From NCBI GenBank assembly GCA_030584025.1, contig CP129487.1:496001-560000 (forward strand): DNA of 64,000 nucleotides, in the 5' to 3' direction. Positions 43,899-52,101 of this stretch are shown in pieces. The DNA is from Cyclobacteriaceae bacterium (GTDB lineage: Bacteria; Bacteroidota; Bacteroidia; Cytophagales; Cyclobacteriaceae). The notes below the pieces were generated by a model that was given only the letters and a program-made list of their open reading frames with translations, was not told where the DNA came from and made no database searches. Positions within the stretch are counted from its first letter, which is position 1, and every line of letters starts with the position of its first letter. The translations under genes were made by a program, and so were the position numbers.

Positions 43899-45722
43899 AT
43901 GAAACCCCTGTTGATTGTTACGATTTCTCTATTGATTAGTTTAGCTACTGTTGCTCAACAAGATACCACACGCCTGCTCAATGAAGTGCCGGTTTATGCC
44001 AACCGCATCCAAACCGGATTCAATGAAACTTCGGCTAGTGTAAACGTTGTGAATGCGGCACAGCTTCAACACACGCCAGCCATAAGCGTGGCCGATGCAC
44101 TTCACTATTATGCCGGTGTGGATATGCGCCAGCGCGGTGCCAATGGCGTGCAGGCAGATGCTGGTATTCGCGGCAGCACGTTTGATCAGGTGTTGATTTT
44201 AATCAACGGTATAAAAATCAGCGACATGCAAACGGGGCATCACTCCATGAACCTGCCCATTGATATGGATAACGTGGCGCGTATTGAAATTTTAAAAGGA
44301 CCTGCTGCGCGGGTATTCGGTCAGAATGCGTTTGCAGGAGCGATCAACATCATCACTAAAAATCCGGAGGAAACCTTTGTGAAACTGCAGGCTGTGGCCG
44401 GTGAAAACGGATTGGGTGGCGGAAGGCTTTCCGCATCATTGTTCGAAAACGGAGTAGGACACTACCTTTCAGCCAGTCGCGATTTTTCAGATGGCTATAA
44501 ATACAATACGGATTATGTGATCTCCAATTATTTTTATCAAGCCGGTTGGCAAAGTACAATAGGAAAATTCAGTCTGCTCATGGGATTAACCGACAGAAGT
44601 TTTGGTGCGCACGGTTTCTATGCCAGCCCTGCTGATCAGAACCAATTTGAATCGGTGCAAACAAGCCTAACGGCTTTGTCGTTACAAACCAACCCCCGCG
44701 AACACATGCGTATTGATCACCGGTTGTATTGGAGACGCAACCAGGATGATTACATTTTCAATAAAAATAATCCTACCGCATACCGGAATCTGCATACAAA
44801 TAATACCATCGGCTACGAAGTGAATGCATCAATTGACAGCAAAGCAGGTATTACCGGAATGGGTGTGGATATTAATCATTTGAAATTAACCAGCAACAAC
44901 CTCGGTAATCACAACCGCACGGTGGCTTCGTTATTTTTGGAACATCGGTTTGAATTATTGAGCAAGAAGATGGATGTCACACCGGGTGTTCAACTAAACT
45001 ACTATTCTGACTTTGGTACTAACCTATTTCCCGGAGTAGACGTTGGATATGTGCTCACCAACAAATTAAAAGCATATGGAAACTGGGGCTATACCTATCG
45101 CGTGCCTTCTTATACAGATTTATATTACAGCGATCCTGCCAACTTGGGAAACCCCGATCTTCAACCGGAATATGCATTATCGTACGAAGCGGGCTTGAAG
45201 TTGTTGAATGTTGCCGGCCTTACTGCACAGGCAAGTTACTTTGTTCGTAATGGCAATCGCATTATCGACTGGACAAAAGAAGACGAAGCTGACCCCTGGC
45301 GACCGGATAACCTGATTGGCGTAGACATGAGCGGAGTAGACATGAACATCAGTTATACCTTTCCGAGAATTTATTTCTTGCACCGACTTGATGTGGGGTA
45401 CACCTACATCGATGCTGAAAAGCAACAAGATGCAGCATTCTCCCGCTACGCATTGGAGAATCTGAATCATCAGGTGGTTGGTTCATTAACGTTGAAATTT
45501 GGCAAGCAGATTTTTGCCAGTTATTATTTCCGTTACGTTGATCGTGCAAGCATGGATGATTACATGATTTCAGATTTACGCTTGAACTGGAGTAATAAAA
45601 CATGGTCGGTTTTTGCTGATGTTACCAACATGTTCGACCAATCGTACCAGGAAACCAACCTTGTGGTCATGCCCGGCCGTTGGGCAAAGTTGGGGGTGAG
45701 TTATACCATTCGGAAAAGTTAG
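43899..45722 (+). CDS. TonB-dependent outer-membrane receptor
   Basis: A receptor of 607 residues. The signal peptide is MKPLLIVTISLLISLATVAQ. There is no carboxypeptidase-like domain, and the plug starts soon after (LNEVPVYANRIQTGFNETSA, then GADAGIRG-like text: VQADAGIRGSTFDQVLILI and FAGAINIITK). The barrel follows, with the end WAKLGVSYTIRKS. The layout is that of BtuB- or ferric-type receptors with a short N-terminus. Location after two heme-copper-like genes and behind an operator suggests a role in metal or heme uptake, but that is inference. Confidence 0.8.
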   Translation: MKPLLIVTISLLISLATVAQQDTTRLLNEVPVYANRIQTGFNETSASVNVVNAAQLQHTPAISVADALHYYAGVDMRQRGANGVQADAGIRGSTFDQVLILINGIKISDMQTGHHSMNLPIDMDNVARIEILKGPAARVFGQNAFAGAINIITKNPEETFVKLQAVAGENGLGGGRLSASLFENGVGHYLSASRDFSDGYKYNTDYVISNYFYQAGWQSTIGKFSLLMGLTDRSFGAHGFYASPADQNQFESVQTSLTALSLQTNPREHMRIDHRLYWRRNQDDYIFNKNNPTAYRNLHTNNTIGYEVNASIDSKAGITGMGVDINHLKLTSNNLGNHNRTVASLFLEHRFELLSKKMDVTPGVQLNYYSDFGTNLFPGVDVGYVLTNKLKAYGNWGYTYRVPSYTDLYYSDPANLGNPDLQPEYALSYEAGLKLLNVAGLTAQASYFVRNGNRIIDWTKEDEADPWRPDNLIGVDMSGVDMNISYTFPRIYFLHRLDVGYTYIDAEKQQDAAFSRYALENLNHQVVGSLTLKFGKQIFASYYFRYVDRASMDDYMISDLRLNWSNKTWSVFADVTNMFDQSYQETNLVVMPGRWAKLGVSYTIRKS

Positions 45723-45774
45723 TGAATGATTTAACCGGTTTCAGCGTTTAGCAAGAGAACCCATCATAACACAA

Positions 45775-46088
45775 ATGGAAACTTCTTTTACACCTGTTGA
45801 TTATGTGTATCGCGAAATCATAGAAGAAGCTATTGCTTCCGGAAAACGGGAAAGGTTTTCTTTTTTGAAAAACCCGGTGTAGTGGAAGAAGCAGAGGGGC
45901 AGGTTGTGCAGCTGGAAGAAATTGCGGGAAAGGGATTGTTCATTCACCTCGATTCGCACGCAGCTGTTCGCATCGACCGCATTATCACCTTATTTGGTAA
46001 GCCCGGTGCCGCCTTTGATGAATACGATGCCTACGCCAACCAATGCCTCGATTGTAAAGGTGGGTATGATGAAACGAAGTTGGACTAA
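45775..46088 (+). CDS. Conserved small hypothetical protein, one frameshift
   Basis: A soluble acidic protein of about 104 residues. It starts METSFTPVDYVYREIIEEAI. The frame shifts at about 45841-45844 where AAAA should be AAAAA; corrected it reads SGKTGKVFFFEKPGVVEEAE. The C-terminal part (LFIHLDSHAAVRIDRIITLF and ANQCLDCKGGYDE, with a C-x2-C pair) is beta-rich. The protein looks like a small conserved Bacteroidota family of unknown function. Confidence 0.5.
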
Positions 46089-46172
46089 CGCCAGAGTTTC
46101 TTAAGTCGTGCCCAAGTTTGCTTTGTGAGTTCGTTTCAGAGTTAGTAATATTGCAGCCCATTTAGGGGAGTT

Positions 46173-46247
46173 CGGGGTGTAGCGCAGCCCGGTTAGCGCA
46201 CCACGTTAGGGACGTGGGGGTCGGAAGTTCGAATCTTCTCACCCCGA
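46173..46247 (+). tRNA. tRNA-Pro (AGG anticodon)
   Basis: Acceptor CGGGGTG pairs with CACCCCG, D arm GCGC, anticodon stem CCACG/CGTGG with loop TTAGGGA, so the anticodon is AGG. The T arm holds GTTCGAAT, and the discriminator is A. Bacterial tRNA-Pro with A at position 34 is rare; GGG, TGG and CGG are normal. All arms are intact, so this is a functional-looking gene or a single-base variant of the usual CGG form. Confidence 0.85.
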
Positions 46248-46249
46248 CA

Positions 46250-46276
46250 AGGCTCGGTTTTCAACTGAGCCTTTTT
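46250..46276 (+). terminator. Terminator after tRNA-Pro
   Basis: AGGCTC and GAGCCT form a short stem (with GTT/AAC inside), then TTTTT. It ends the tRNA transcript. Confidence 0.65.
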
Positions 46277-46348
46277 CATTTTTGGGCATTACTTCGTTAC
46301 TTGAACCAAATCCTGGTTTATTTCATTCTTACTTAAACAAAGCTGAAA

Positions 46349-46843
46349 ATGAATGATGCATACACCATACCCCCACAAACCCGCATCGGTCATGTGCACC
46401 TGAAAGTATCTGACCTTGATCGTGCGCTGAAATTCTATCGCGATTTATTGGGGTTTGAATTAATCACCATGTATGGCGATCAGGCTGCGTTTATCTCTGC
46501 AGGGGGTTATCATCACCACATCGGGCTCAATACCTGGCAAAGCAAAGGTGCGCCACCGGCATCACCACATGGTGTGGGGCTTTTTCATACGGCTATTGTA
46601 TATCCTACGCGAAAAGATTTGGCCGCAATATTGGATCGCTTGCGCCAACATCGTTACCCACTTACCGGAGCTTCTGATCACGGAGTTTCGGAGGCGTTGT
46701 ATTTGGATGACCCAGATGGAAATGGAGTGGAATTGTATTGGGATAAACCCCGCGATCAATGGCCTCAGAAATCAGATGGCTCCATTGAAATGTATACCAG
46801 GGCGCTGAACTTAAATGATCTGCTGGAAGAGCTAAACCGATGA
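46349..46843 (+). CDS. VOC-family glyoxalase/dioxygenase-like protein
   Basis: A metal-binding enzyme of 164 residues with two beta-alpha-beta-beta-beta modules. Conserved positions: HVHLKVSDLDRALKFYRDLL near 15-34 (first ligand His), GLFHTAIVYPTRKDL near 75-89 (second His) and YLDDPDGNGVELYWDKP near 117-133 (Glu). This is the CatE/catechol-2,3-dioxygenase-like group of the VOC superfamily. The exact substrate is unknown. It overlaps the next gene by 4 bases (ATGA), so both form an operon. Confidence 0.85.
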   Translation: MNDAYTIPPQTRIGHVHLKVSDLDRALKFYRDLLGFELITMYGDQAAFISAGGYHHHIGLNTWQSKGAPPASPHGVGLFHTAIVYPTRKDLAAILDRLRQHRYPLTGASDHGVSEALYLDDPDGNGVELYWDKPRDQWPQKSDGSIEMYTRALNLNDLLEELNR

Positions 46844-47505
46844 AAAGTTGTTCGCTTACTATTCATATTTCTGAGTCACTCGGTTCGGTTTCCGCTGAGT
46901 TGATACAACCGGATAACATGCACAGCATACTTACGTTGGCACACGGTGCGGGTGCGGGAATGAATCATAAATTTATGATTGAACTGTCGGCAACGCTTGC
47001 CGCGGAGGGTATCGGTACGTTGCGTTTTAATTTTCCATACATGGAGCAAAAGAAGAAACGACCTGATGTTCCGGCTGTGGCACATGCCGCAGTTGAAGCT
47101 GCTCTGCAACATGCACACCAGTTGTTTCCCAATGTTCCCATCTTTGCTTCCGGGAAATCATTTGGTGGAAGAATGTCTTCGCAATGGCTGGCACTTCAGC
47201 CGCACGAGTTTATAAAAGGAATAATCTTCTTCGGTTTTCCGTTGCATCCTGCCGGTAAGCCGGGAACAGAACGTGCCGATCATTTAAAAAAAGTATCCGT
47301 GCCCATGCTGTTTTTACAAGGTACGCGCGATGAGTTGGCTACGTGGTCGTTGATCACTGAAGTCTGCAGCGATTTACAGCAAGCCACGCTTGTTGCATTG
47401 GAACAAGCGAATCATGCATTCTACATTCCCAGGAAAAATGCTTTGCCCATACTCGCAGCAGAAACGGCAGCATGGATTAAGAAAATTCTTAATGAGACAA
47501 CCTAA
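46840..47505 (+). CDS. Alpha/beta hydrolase of the KANL3/Tex30 type
   Basis: A soluble hydrolase of 221 residues. LTLAHGAGAGMNHKFMIELS near 29-48 is the oxyanion loop of this group, IFASGKSFGGRM near 100-111 holds the nucleophile Ser, MLFLQGTRDEL near 155-165 the acid (Asp), and EQANHAF near 187 the His. The short length and wording match the KANL3/Tex30-like family, which acts on small esters or has no known substrate. It follows the VOC gene with a 4-base overlap and precedes the pirin gene by 9 bases. Confidence 0.75.
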   Translation: MKSCSLTIHISESLGSVSAELIQPDNMHSILTLAHGAGAGMNHKFMIELSATLAAEGIGTLRFNFPYMEQKKKRPDVPAVAHAAVEAALQHAHQLFPNVPIFASGKSFGGRMSSQWLALQPHEFIKGIIFFGFPLHPAGKPGTERADHLKKVSVPMLFLQGTRDELATWSLITEVCSDLQQATLVALEQANHAFYIPRKNALPILAAETAAWIKKILNETT

Positions 47506-47514
47506 AAAATACAT

Positions 47515-48429
47515 ATGCTCGATATTGTAATTGAAGCCCGACAGGCATCGTTGGCACCCGGTATGGAAGTGCGCAGAATTCTTCCGTTCAGAATGCGCAG
47601 GATGGTGGGGCCGTTCATCTTTATGGATCATGCCGGACCAGTAAATGTTCAGCCGTCAGCAACTACAAACATGGATGTTTTGCCGCACCCGCACATCGGC
47701 TTGTCGACTGTGAGTTATTTGTTTGGTGGAAAAGTAATGCATCGCGATAGTTTGGGTGTTGAGCAAATCATTGAGCCCGGTGAAGTCAATTGGATGACAG
47801 CCGGAAGCGGCATTGCACACTCCGAACGGTTTGAAGATCCGAACGTATTGGCAGGTGGGGAATTGGAAATGATTCAAACCTGGGTGGCCTTGCCGGAAAA
47901 AGATGAAGAAGCAAATCCGGCTTTTGAAAATTATAAACGCGAACAGCTACCCGTGTTTACCGATACCGGGGTTTGGATGCGCCTGATTGCCGGTGATGCT
48001 TTTGGATTGGACAACACCGTGAAAACACACTCACCATTATTTTACCTGCATGTGGTATTAGATAAGGGCGCACGTTTTGGTTTACCGACTGGTCATAGTG
48101 AACGCGCCATTTATGTAGTGAAGGGAAGTGTGGAAGTTTCGGGTAGAGCGTATTCGATGGGTCAGATGCTGGTATTCACTACAGGCGTTGATCCGGTAAT
48201 TTTGGCGAAGGAACAAACCACACTAATGTTGTTGGGTGGTGAGCCGTTGGGAGAGCGGTTCATCTGGTGGAATTTTGTGTCATCGCGAAAAGAACGCATT
48301 GAACAAGCCAAAGCCGATTGGAAAGCCGGCAGAATTTTGTTGCCACCTACAGATAATAAAGAGTTTGTGCCGTTACCTGAAGATAAATCACGGCCAGCAG
48401 GTAGTCCTCCACCAAATGCACTTTCGTAA
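47515..48429 (+). CDS. Pirin family protein
   Basis: A bicupin of 304 residues. The N-terminal cupin carries the metal site of the family: FIFMDHAGP, then HPHIGLSTVSYLFGG (two His), SLGVEQIIEPGEVNWMTAGS and GIAHSER (third His). The second cupin (EHSERAIYVVKGSVEVSG-like) follows. Bacterial pirins can act as quercetinases or as regulators. It is the last of a three-gene plus-strand run (VOC, hydrolase, pirin). Confidence 0.9.
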   Translation: MLDIVIEARQASLAPGMEVRRILPFRMRRMVGPFIFMDHAGPVNVQPSATTNMDVLPHPHIGLSTVSYLFGGKVMHRDSLGVEQIIEPGEVNWMTAGSGIAHSERFEDPNVLAGGELEMIQTWVALPEKDEEANPAFENYKREQLPVFTDTGVWMRLIAGDAFGLDNTVKTHSPLFYLHVVLDKGARFGLPTGHSERAIYVVKGSVEVSGRAYSMGQMLVFTTGVDPVILAKEQTTLMLLGGEPLGERFIWWNFVSSRKERIEQAKADWKAGRILLPPTDNKEFVPLPEDKSRPAGSPPPNALS

Positions 48430-48438
48430 ACGCGTAAT

Positions 48439-49065
48439 TTATTTTTTACCCTGCTTGAGCGACTTGAAGAATTTAGCCCAGTTAAACACGTTGAGGAACG
48501 GGTTCATTACCGGAGCATAGCGGTTGGTTTGGGAGGCAGCCCACTGATCGAGGTAGTAGCGTTGATTGGCCGGGCCATCCATAGGCGTTGTTTTTAACAT
48601 CAGCGCAAGCAATTCCTGATTCATTTGGCGCTGATCGATGTTGCTGTTATCCGTAGGAATGTTAAGCGCCAAAATTGCTTCTTTAAAAACTTCTTCTGTT
48701 GGAAAAGCCATCACCTGCACTTCTTTCAGGTAGGTAACATCTTCAACCAACTCAATAACTACCGTGAGGTATTCGCTGGTGTGTTCCGGAACAATGTAAT
48801 ACTGACGCTCATATCCAACGGCACTGATCACCACACTATCCCCAGCCAATACGGGCATGGAAAAGAAACCTACACTGTTCGTAATGTTTCCCCGACCCGC
48901 TTTGGGTACATAGATGTGGGCTCCGGGAATTTGCAGGATGTCGCCATTCGCTTCTTCAGCCAATACAATACCTGAAAGCTGAATAATTCTGCGCTGACTT
49001 TGCGCCTGCGATACAAAAGCCGCGCAAAACAGAAAAAAGGCTGAAAGAATAATGATACGCTTCAC
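48439..49065 (-). CDS. Exported protein with carboxypeptidase-regulatory-like domain
   Basis: A protein of 208 residues with a signal peptide (MKRIIILSAFFLFCAAFVSQ, cleavage after AQA near 22). Residues 30-110 form the CarboxypepD_reg-like beta domain (PGAHIYVPKAGRGNITNSVG, VISAVGYE). The rest is helical and of unknown function (QRQMNQELLALML). Proteins with this domain are usually found at the periplasmic side of TonB receptors or as envelope modules. It converges with pirin and diverges from the ArsR-type gene. Confidence 0.75.
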   Translation of the reverse strand: MKRIIILSAFFLFCAAFVSQAQSQRRIIQLSGIVLAEEANGDILQIPGAHIYVPKAGRGNITNSVGFFSMPVLAGDSVVISAVGYERQYYIVPEHTSEYLTVVIELVEDVTYLKEVQVMAFPTEEVFKEAILALNIPTDNSNIDQRQMNQELLALMLKTTPMDGPANQRYYLDQWAASQTNRYAPVMNPFLNVFNWAKFFKSLKQGKK

Positions 49066-49173
49066 AAATGCAGTTTTTTTGATCTTCCCTCGGCTTCAAA
49101 AATACGGATTCAAGGTATAACAGCCTAATTTCAATACCTTTGGAGATGATGAACGGTATGCTAAAGTTCTGAC

Positions 49174-49562
49174 ATGCGATTAAAAAATTTTAATCTGGCG
49201 TTAGGAACGCAAATTTTCAAGGCCTGTGCCGATGAATCGCGCCTGCGCATTTTACACCTGGTTTTTCAGAATGGCGAAATGTGCATTTCCGACCTGGAGC
49301 AAATACTGGGTTTTACCCAGGCAAAAACTTCACGACACCTCATCTACCTGAAAAATTCCGGTATTCTGTCGTACCGCAGGTATAACCATTGGGTGTTTTA
49401 CCAGGTTAAAGATGAAGTGATGGATATGCTGAATCAGCTTTTTCAATTTTGAGAAAAGACCAACAGCTTCAGGCCGATCAACAAGTGTACAACACGATGT
49501 TCTCCAATCGCGAACTGGCCATCAACAAAGTGCAGCTTCAGCCGGAAGGCTGGTTTAAATAA
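49174..49562 (+). CDS. ArsR-type winged-helix regulator, one frameshift
   Basis: A DNA-binding protein of about 128 residues. The winged helix reads DESRLRILHLVFQNGEMCIS, then LEQILGFTQAKTSRHLIYLK and RYNHWVFYQVKDEV. The usual metal-sensor motif ELCVCDL is absent, so it may sense something else. The first stop is at 49452; one extra T in a run of four (49447-49450) joins FQFLRKDQQLQADQQVYNTM and ends at 49562. A -7 box TACCTTTG lies at 49135-49142. Confidence 0.75.
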
Positions 49563-49586
49563 ATCCGTTTTTGAACTTCTCTATTC

Positions 49587-50282
49587 ATGCCTAAGTATTC
49601 CACTATTTTTTTTGATTTAGATCACACCCTTTGGGATTACGAAACCAACGCTCGCGAAACGTTGTATGAGTTATACCAGCATTACCACTTGCAGCAAAGA
49701 GGCATTGATGCCTTTGCGCAATTTCACGAAACGTTTCGGGAAGTGAACGCACAACTCTGGCATTTGTACGATCATGGAAAAATTACCAGCGAGGTCATTC
49801 GCGAGGAGCGTTTTAAAAAAATTCTTCAGCCGTTTGGAATTACCGATGATGACCTGAACCGCAAACTCTCAGAAGATTACCTGGCCGAATGCCCCAAAAA
49901 AGGAAACCTGATACCCCACGCCATCGAAACGCTTGAATACCTGGCCGGAAGGTATGCCTTAACCGTTATCACCAATGGGTTTGAAGATGTGCAGCGTGTA
50001 AAGATTTCCTCATCGGGTATTGGTTCTTATTTTGATCACATCATAACCTCACAACGGGCAGGCCACAAAAAGCCTGCTCCGGAAATTTTTCACTTCGCAT
50101 TAGCGTTACATGAAGCGACAGCGGATAATACCGTAATGATTGGTGATAACGTGCTGACCGACATAGCCGGAGCGAAAAATGCTTCGATTGATGCGGTTTT
50201 ATTTAACCCGGATGGGGTTGAGCATGAGGCAGACGTAAACCATGAAATACAAAGTTTAAAAGAGCTTTGTACGCTGCTTTGA
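49587..50282 (+). CDS. YjjG-family HAD phosphatase (pyrimidine nucleotidase)
   Basis: A haloacid-dehalogenase-type phosphatase of 231 residues, of the class that removes phosphate from noncanonical pyrimidine nucleotides. Motif I is FFDLDHTLWDYE (Asp10 and Asp12), motif II VITNGF near 131, motif III KKPAPEIF near 160, motif IV MIGDNVLTDIAGAKN near 185-199. The cap domain between motifs I and II is all-helical. All catalytic residues are present. It lies 24 bases after the ArsR-type gene. Confidence 0.85.
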   Translation: MPKYSTIFFDLDHTLWDYETNARETLYELYQHYHLQQRGIDAFAQFHETFREVNAQLWHLYDHGKITSEVIREERFKKILQPFGITDDDLNRKLSEDYLAECPKKGNLIPHAIETLEYLAGRYALTVITNGFEDVQRVKISSSGIGSYFDHIITSQRAGHKKPAPEIFHFALALHEATADNTVMIGDNVLTDIAGAKNASIDAVLFNPDGVEHEADVNHEIQSLKELCTLL

Positions 50283-50283
50283 T

Positions 50284-50291
50284 TAACTTTG
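50284..50291 (+). promoter_or_regulatory. Candidate -7 box TAACTTTG for pruA
   Basis: TAACTTTG fits TAnnTTTG and lies 44 bases before the pruA start at 50336. A well-placed -33 TTG is not seen. Confidence 0.4.
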
Positions 50292-50335
50292 CCGCCTGTT
50301 AAAAACGCATTAGTCCAATTCAAATTCAATCTGTT

Positions 50336-51966
50336 ATGCCTAAAGGATTTTTCAATGTTCCTGTACCCAAAAATGAGCCTGTTTTATCGTATGCACCCGG
50401 TAGCAAAGAACGTGAGTTACTGAAGAAGGCGCTTCAGGAAGCACGCAGCCAGGTGTTGGATATTCCCATGTACATCGGAGGAGAAGAAGTTCGTACGGAT
50501 AATAAAAAGCCGTTAAGCCCTCCACATGATCACAAACATATTTTGGGGCATTTTCATTTTGGTGATAAACAACATGTGGAACAAGCGATAAACGCGGCTT
50601 TGGGTGCGAAGGAACTTTGGGCAAACCTGGGATGGGAACATCGCGCCAGCATCTTTTTAAAAGCAGCTGAATTACTGGCCGGACCATACCGGTATAAAAT
50701 CAATGCGGCCACCATGCTTGGCCAATCGAAAAATGCCTTTCAGGCAGAGATTGATTCAGCGTGTGAGCTGATCGACTTTTTGCGTTACAACGTGTGCTTC
50801 ATGAGCCAGATTTATCACGAGCAGCCTGAGTCATCACCAGGCATTGGAATCGTATGGAGTATCGTCCGCTGGAAGGATTTGTGTTTGCGCTAACGCCATT
50901 CAATTTTACAGCCATTGCCGGTAACCTCCCAACCAGTGCTGCCATGATGGGCAACACCGTGGTATGGAAACCAGCCAATACGCAGATCTATGCAGCAAAC
51001 GTAATCATGCAGGTATTGAAAGAAGCCGGATTACCTGATGGTGTTATCAATTTGGTGTATGTCAGCGGTCCCGATGCCGGTGATGTAATTTTTAATCATA
51101 AAGATTTTGCGGGTATACATTTTACCGGTAGTACCGGGGTGTTTCAGGGCATGTGGAAAACCATTGGCAGCAATATTCAGAAGTATAAATCCTATCCACG
51201 CATTGTTGGGGAAACGGGCGGAAAGGATTTTATTATGGTGCACAAAAGCGCGAATGCGAAAGAAGTGGCTACAGCCATTTCGCGTGGTGCGTTTGAGTAT
51301 CAAGGTCAAAAATGTTCGGCTGCTTCGCGTTGCTACATACCTTCAAACTTATGGAGCGATGTGAAGAAATACGTGCTCGAAGATTTGAAAACCTTTAAGA
51401 TGGGGGGCACGGAAGATTTCGGAAACTTCATCAATGCGGTAATTGACGAAAAGGCTTTTGATTCGATTACCGGTTACATTGAAACTGCACGCAAAAATCC
51501 GATGAACGAAATTATTGCCGGGGGCAAGTACGATAAATCGAAAGGCTATTTTATTGAGCCCACGATTATTGAAACGAAAGATCCTTCATCCATCACCATG
51601 TGTGAAGAAATTTTCGGACCGGTGTTAACCGTATATGTATATCACGAAGAAAACTTCGAACAAACACTTGAGTTAGTCGACAGCACTTCGCCTTATGCCT
51701 TAACGGGATCCATCTTTGCTAAAGATCGGTATGCTGTTGAGTTGGCCACGAAGAAGTTGAGCAACGCAGCCGGTAACTTTTACATCAACGACAAGCCAAC
51801 CGGTGCCGTGGTTGGTCAGCAGCCGTTTGGTGGCGCCAGGGGGTCGGGTACAAATGATAAGGCCGGGGCCAAAGTAAACCTACTCCGTTGGGCCTCCATG
51901 CGCACCATCAAGGAAACCTTTGTTCCGCCAGTGGATTATCGTTATCCGTTTTTGGATAAAGATTGA
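50336..51966 (+). CDS. pruA: L-glutamate gamma-semialdehyde dehydrogenase (pyrroline-5-carboxylate dehydrogenase), one frameshift
   Basis: An aldehyde dehydrogenase of 543 residues that turns glutamate semialdehyde into glutamate in proline breakdown. The N-terminal part has the P5CDH text VPVPKNEPVLSYAPGSKERE and AALGAKELWANLGWEHRASI; the NAD and catalytic region has the Glu in GETGGKDF and the nucleophile Cys in EYQGQKCSAASR. The frame breaks near 50844; adding one T gives SSPGIWNRMEYRPLEGFVFA. The family motif is then complete. It has its own promoter box. The proline dehydrogenase partner is not in this window. Confidence 0.9.
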
Positions 51967-51992
51967 TATCGCATATCTATCTTAAAATGCAA

Positions 51993-52090
51993 AACCACAA
52001 AGGCCACTAAGCTTTCACAAAGTTCACCAAGCGCTGGTTTGAATCGTTACTTTGTGCGGTTTGTGCTTTCTTAGTGTCACTTTGTGGTTA
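51993..52090. repeat. CACAAAG-type inverted repeat
   Basis: ACCACAAAGGCCACTAAGC and CACAAAGTTCACCAAGC on the left (51993-52032), with CTTTGTGCGGTTTGTGC and TTAGTGTCACTTTGTGGT on the right (52047-52088). It lies between the convergent pruA and creD genes. Confidence 0.55.
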
Positions 52091-52101
52091 ACTTAAAGCT
52101 C

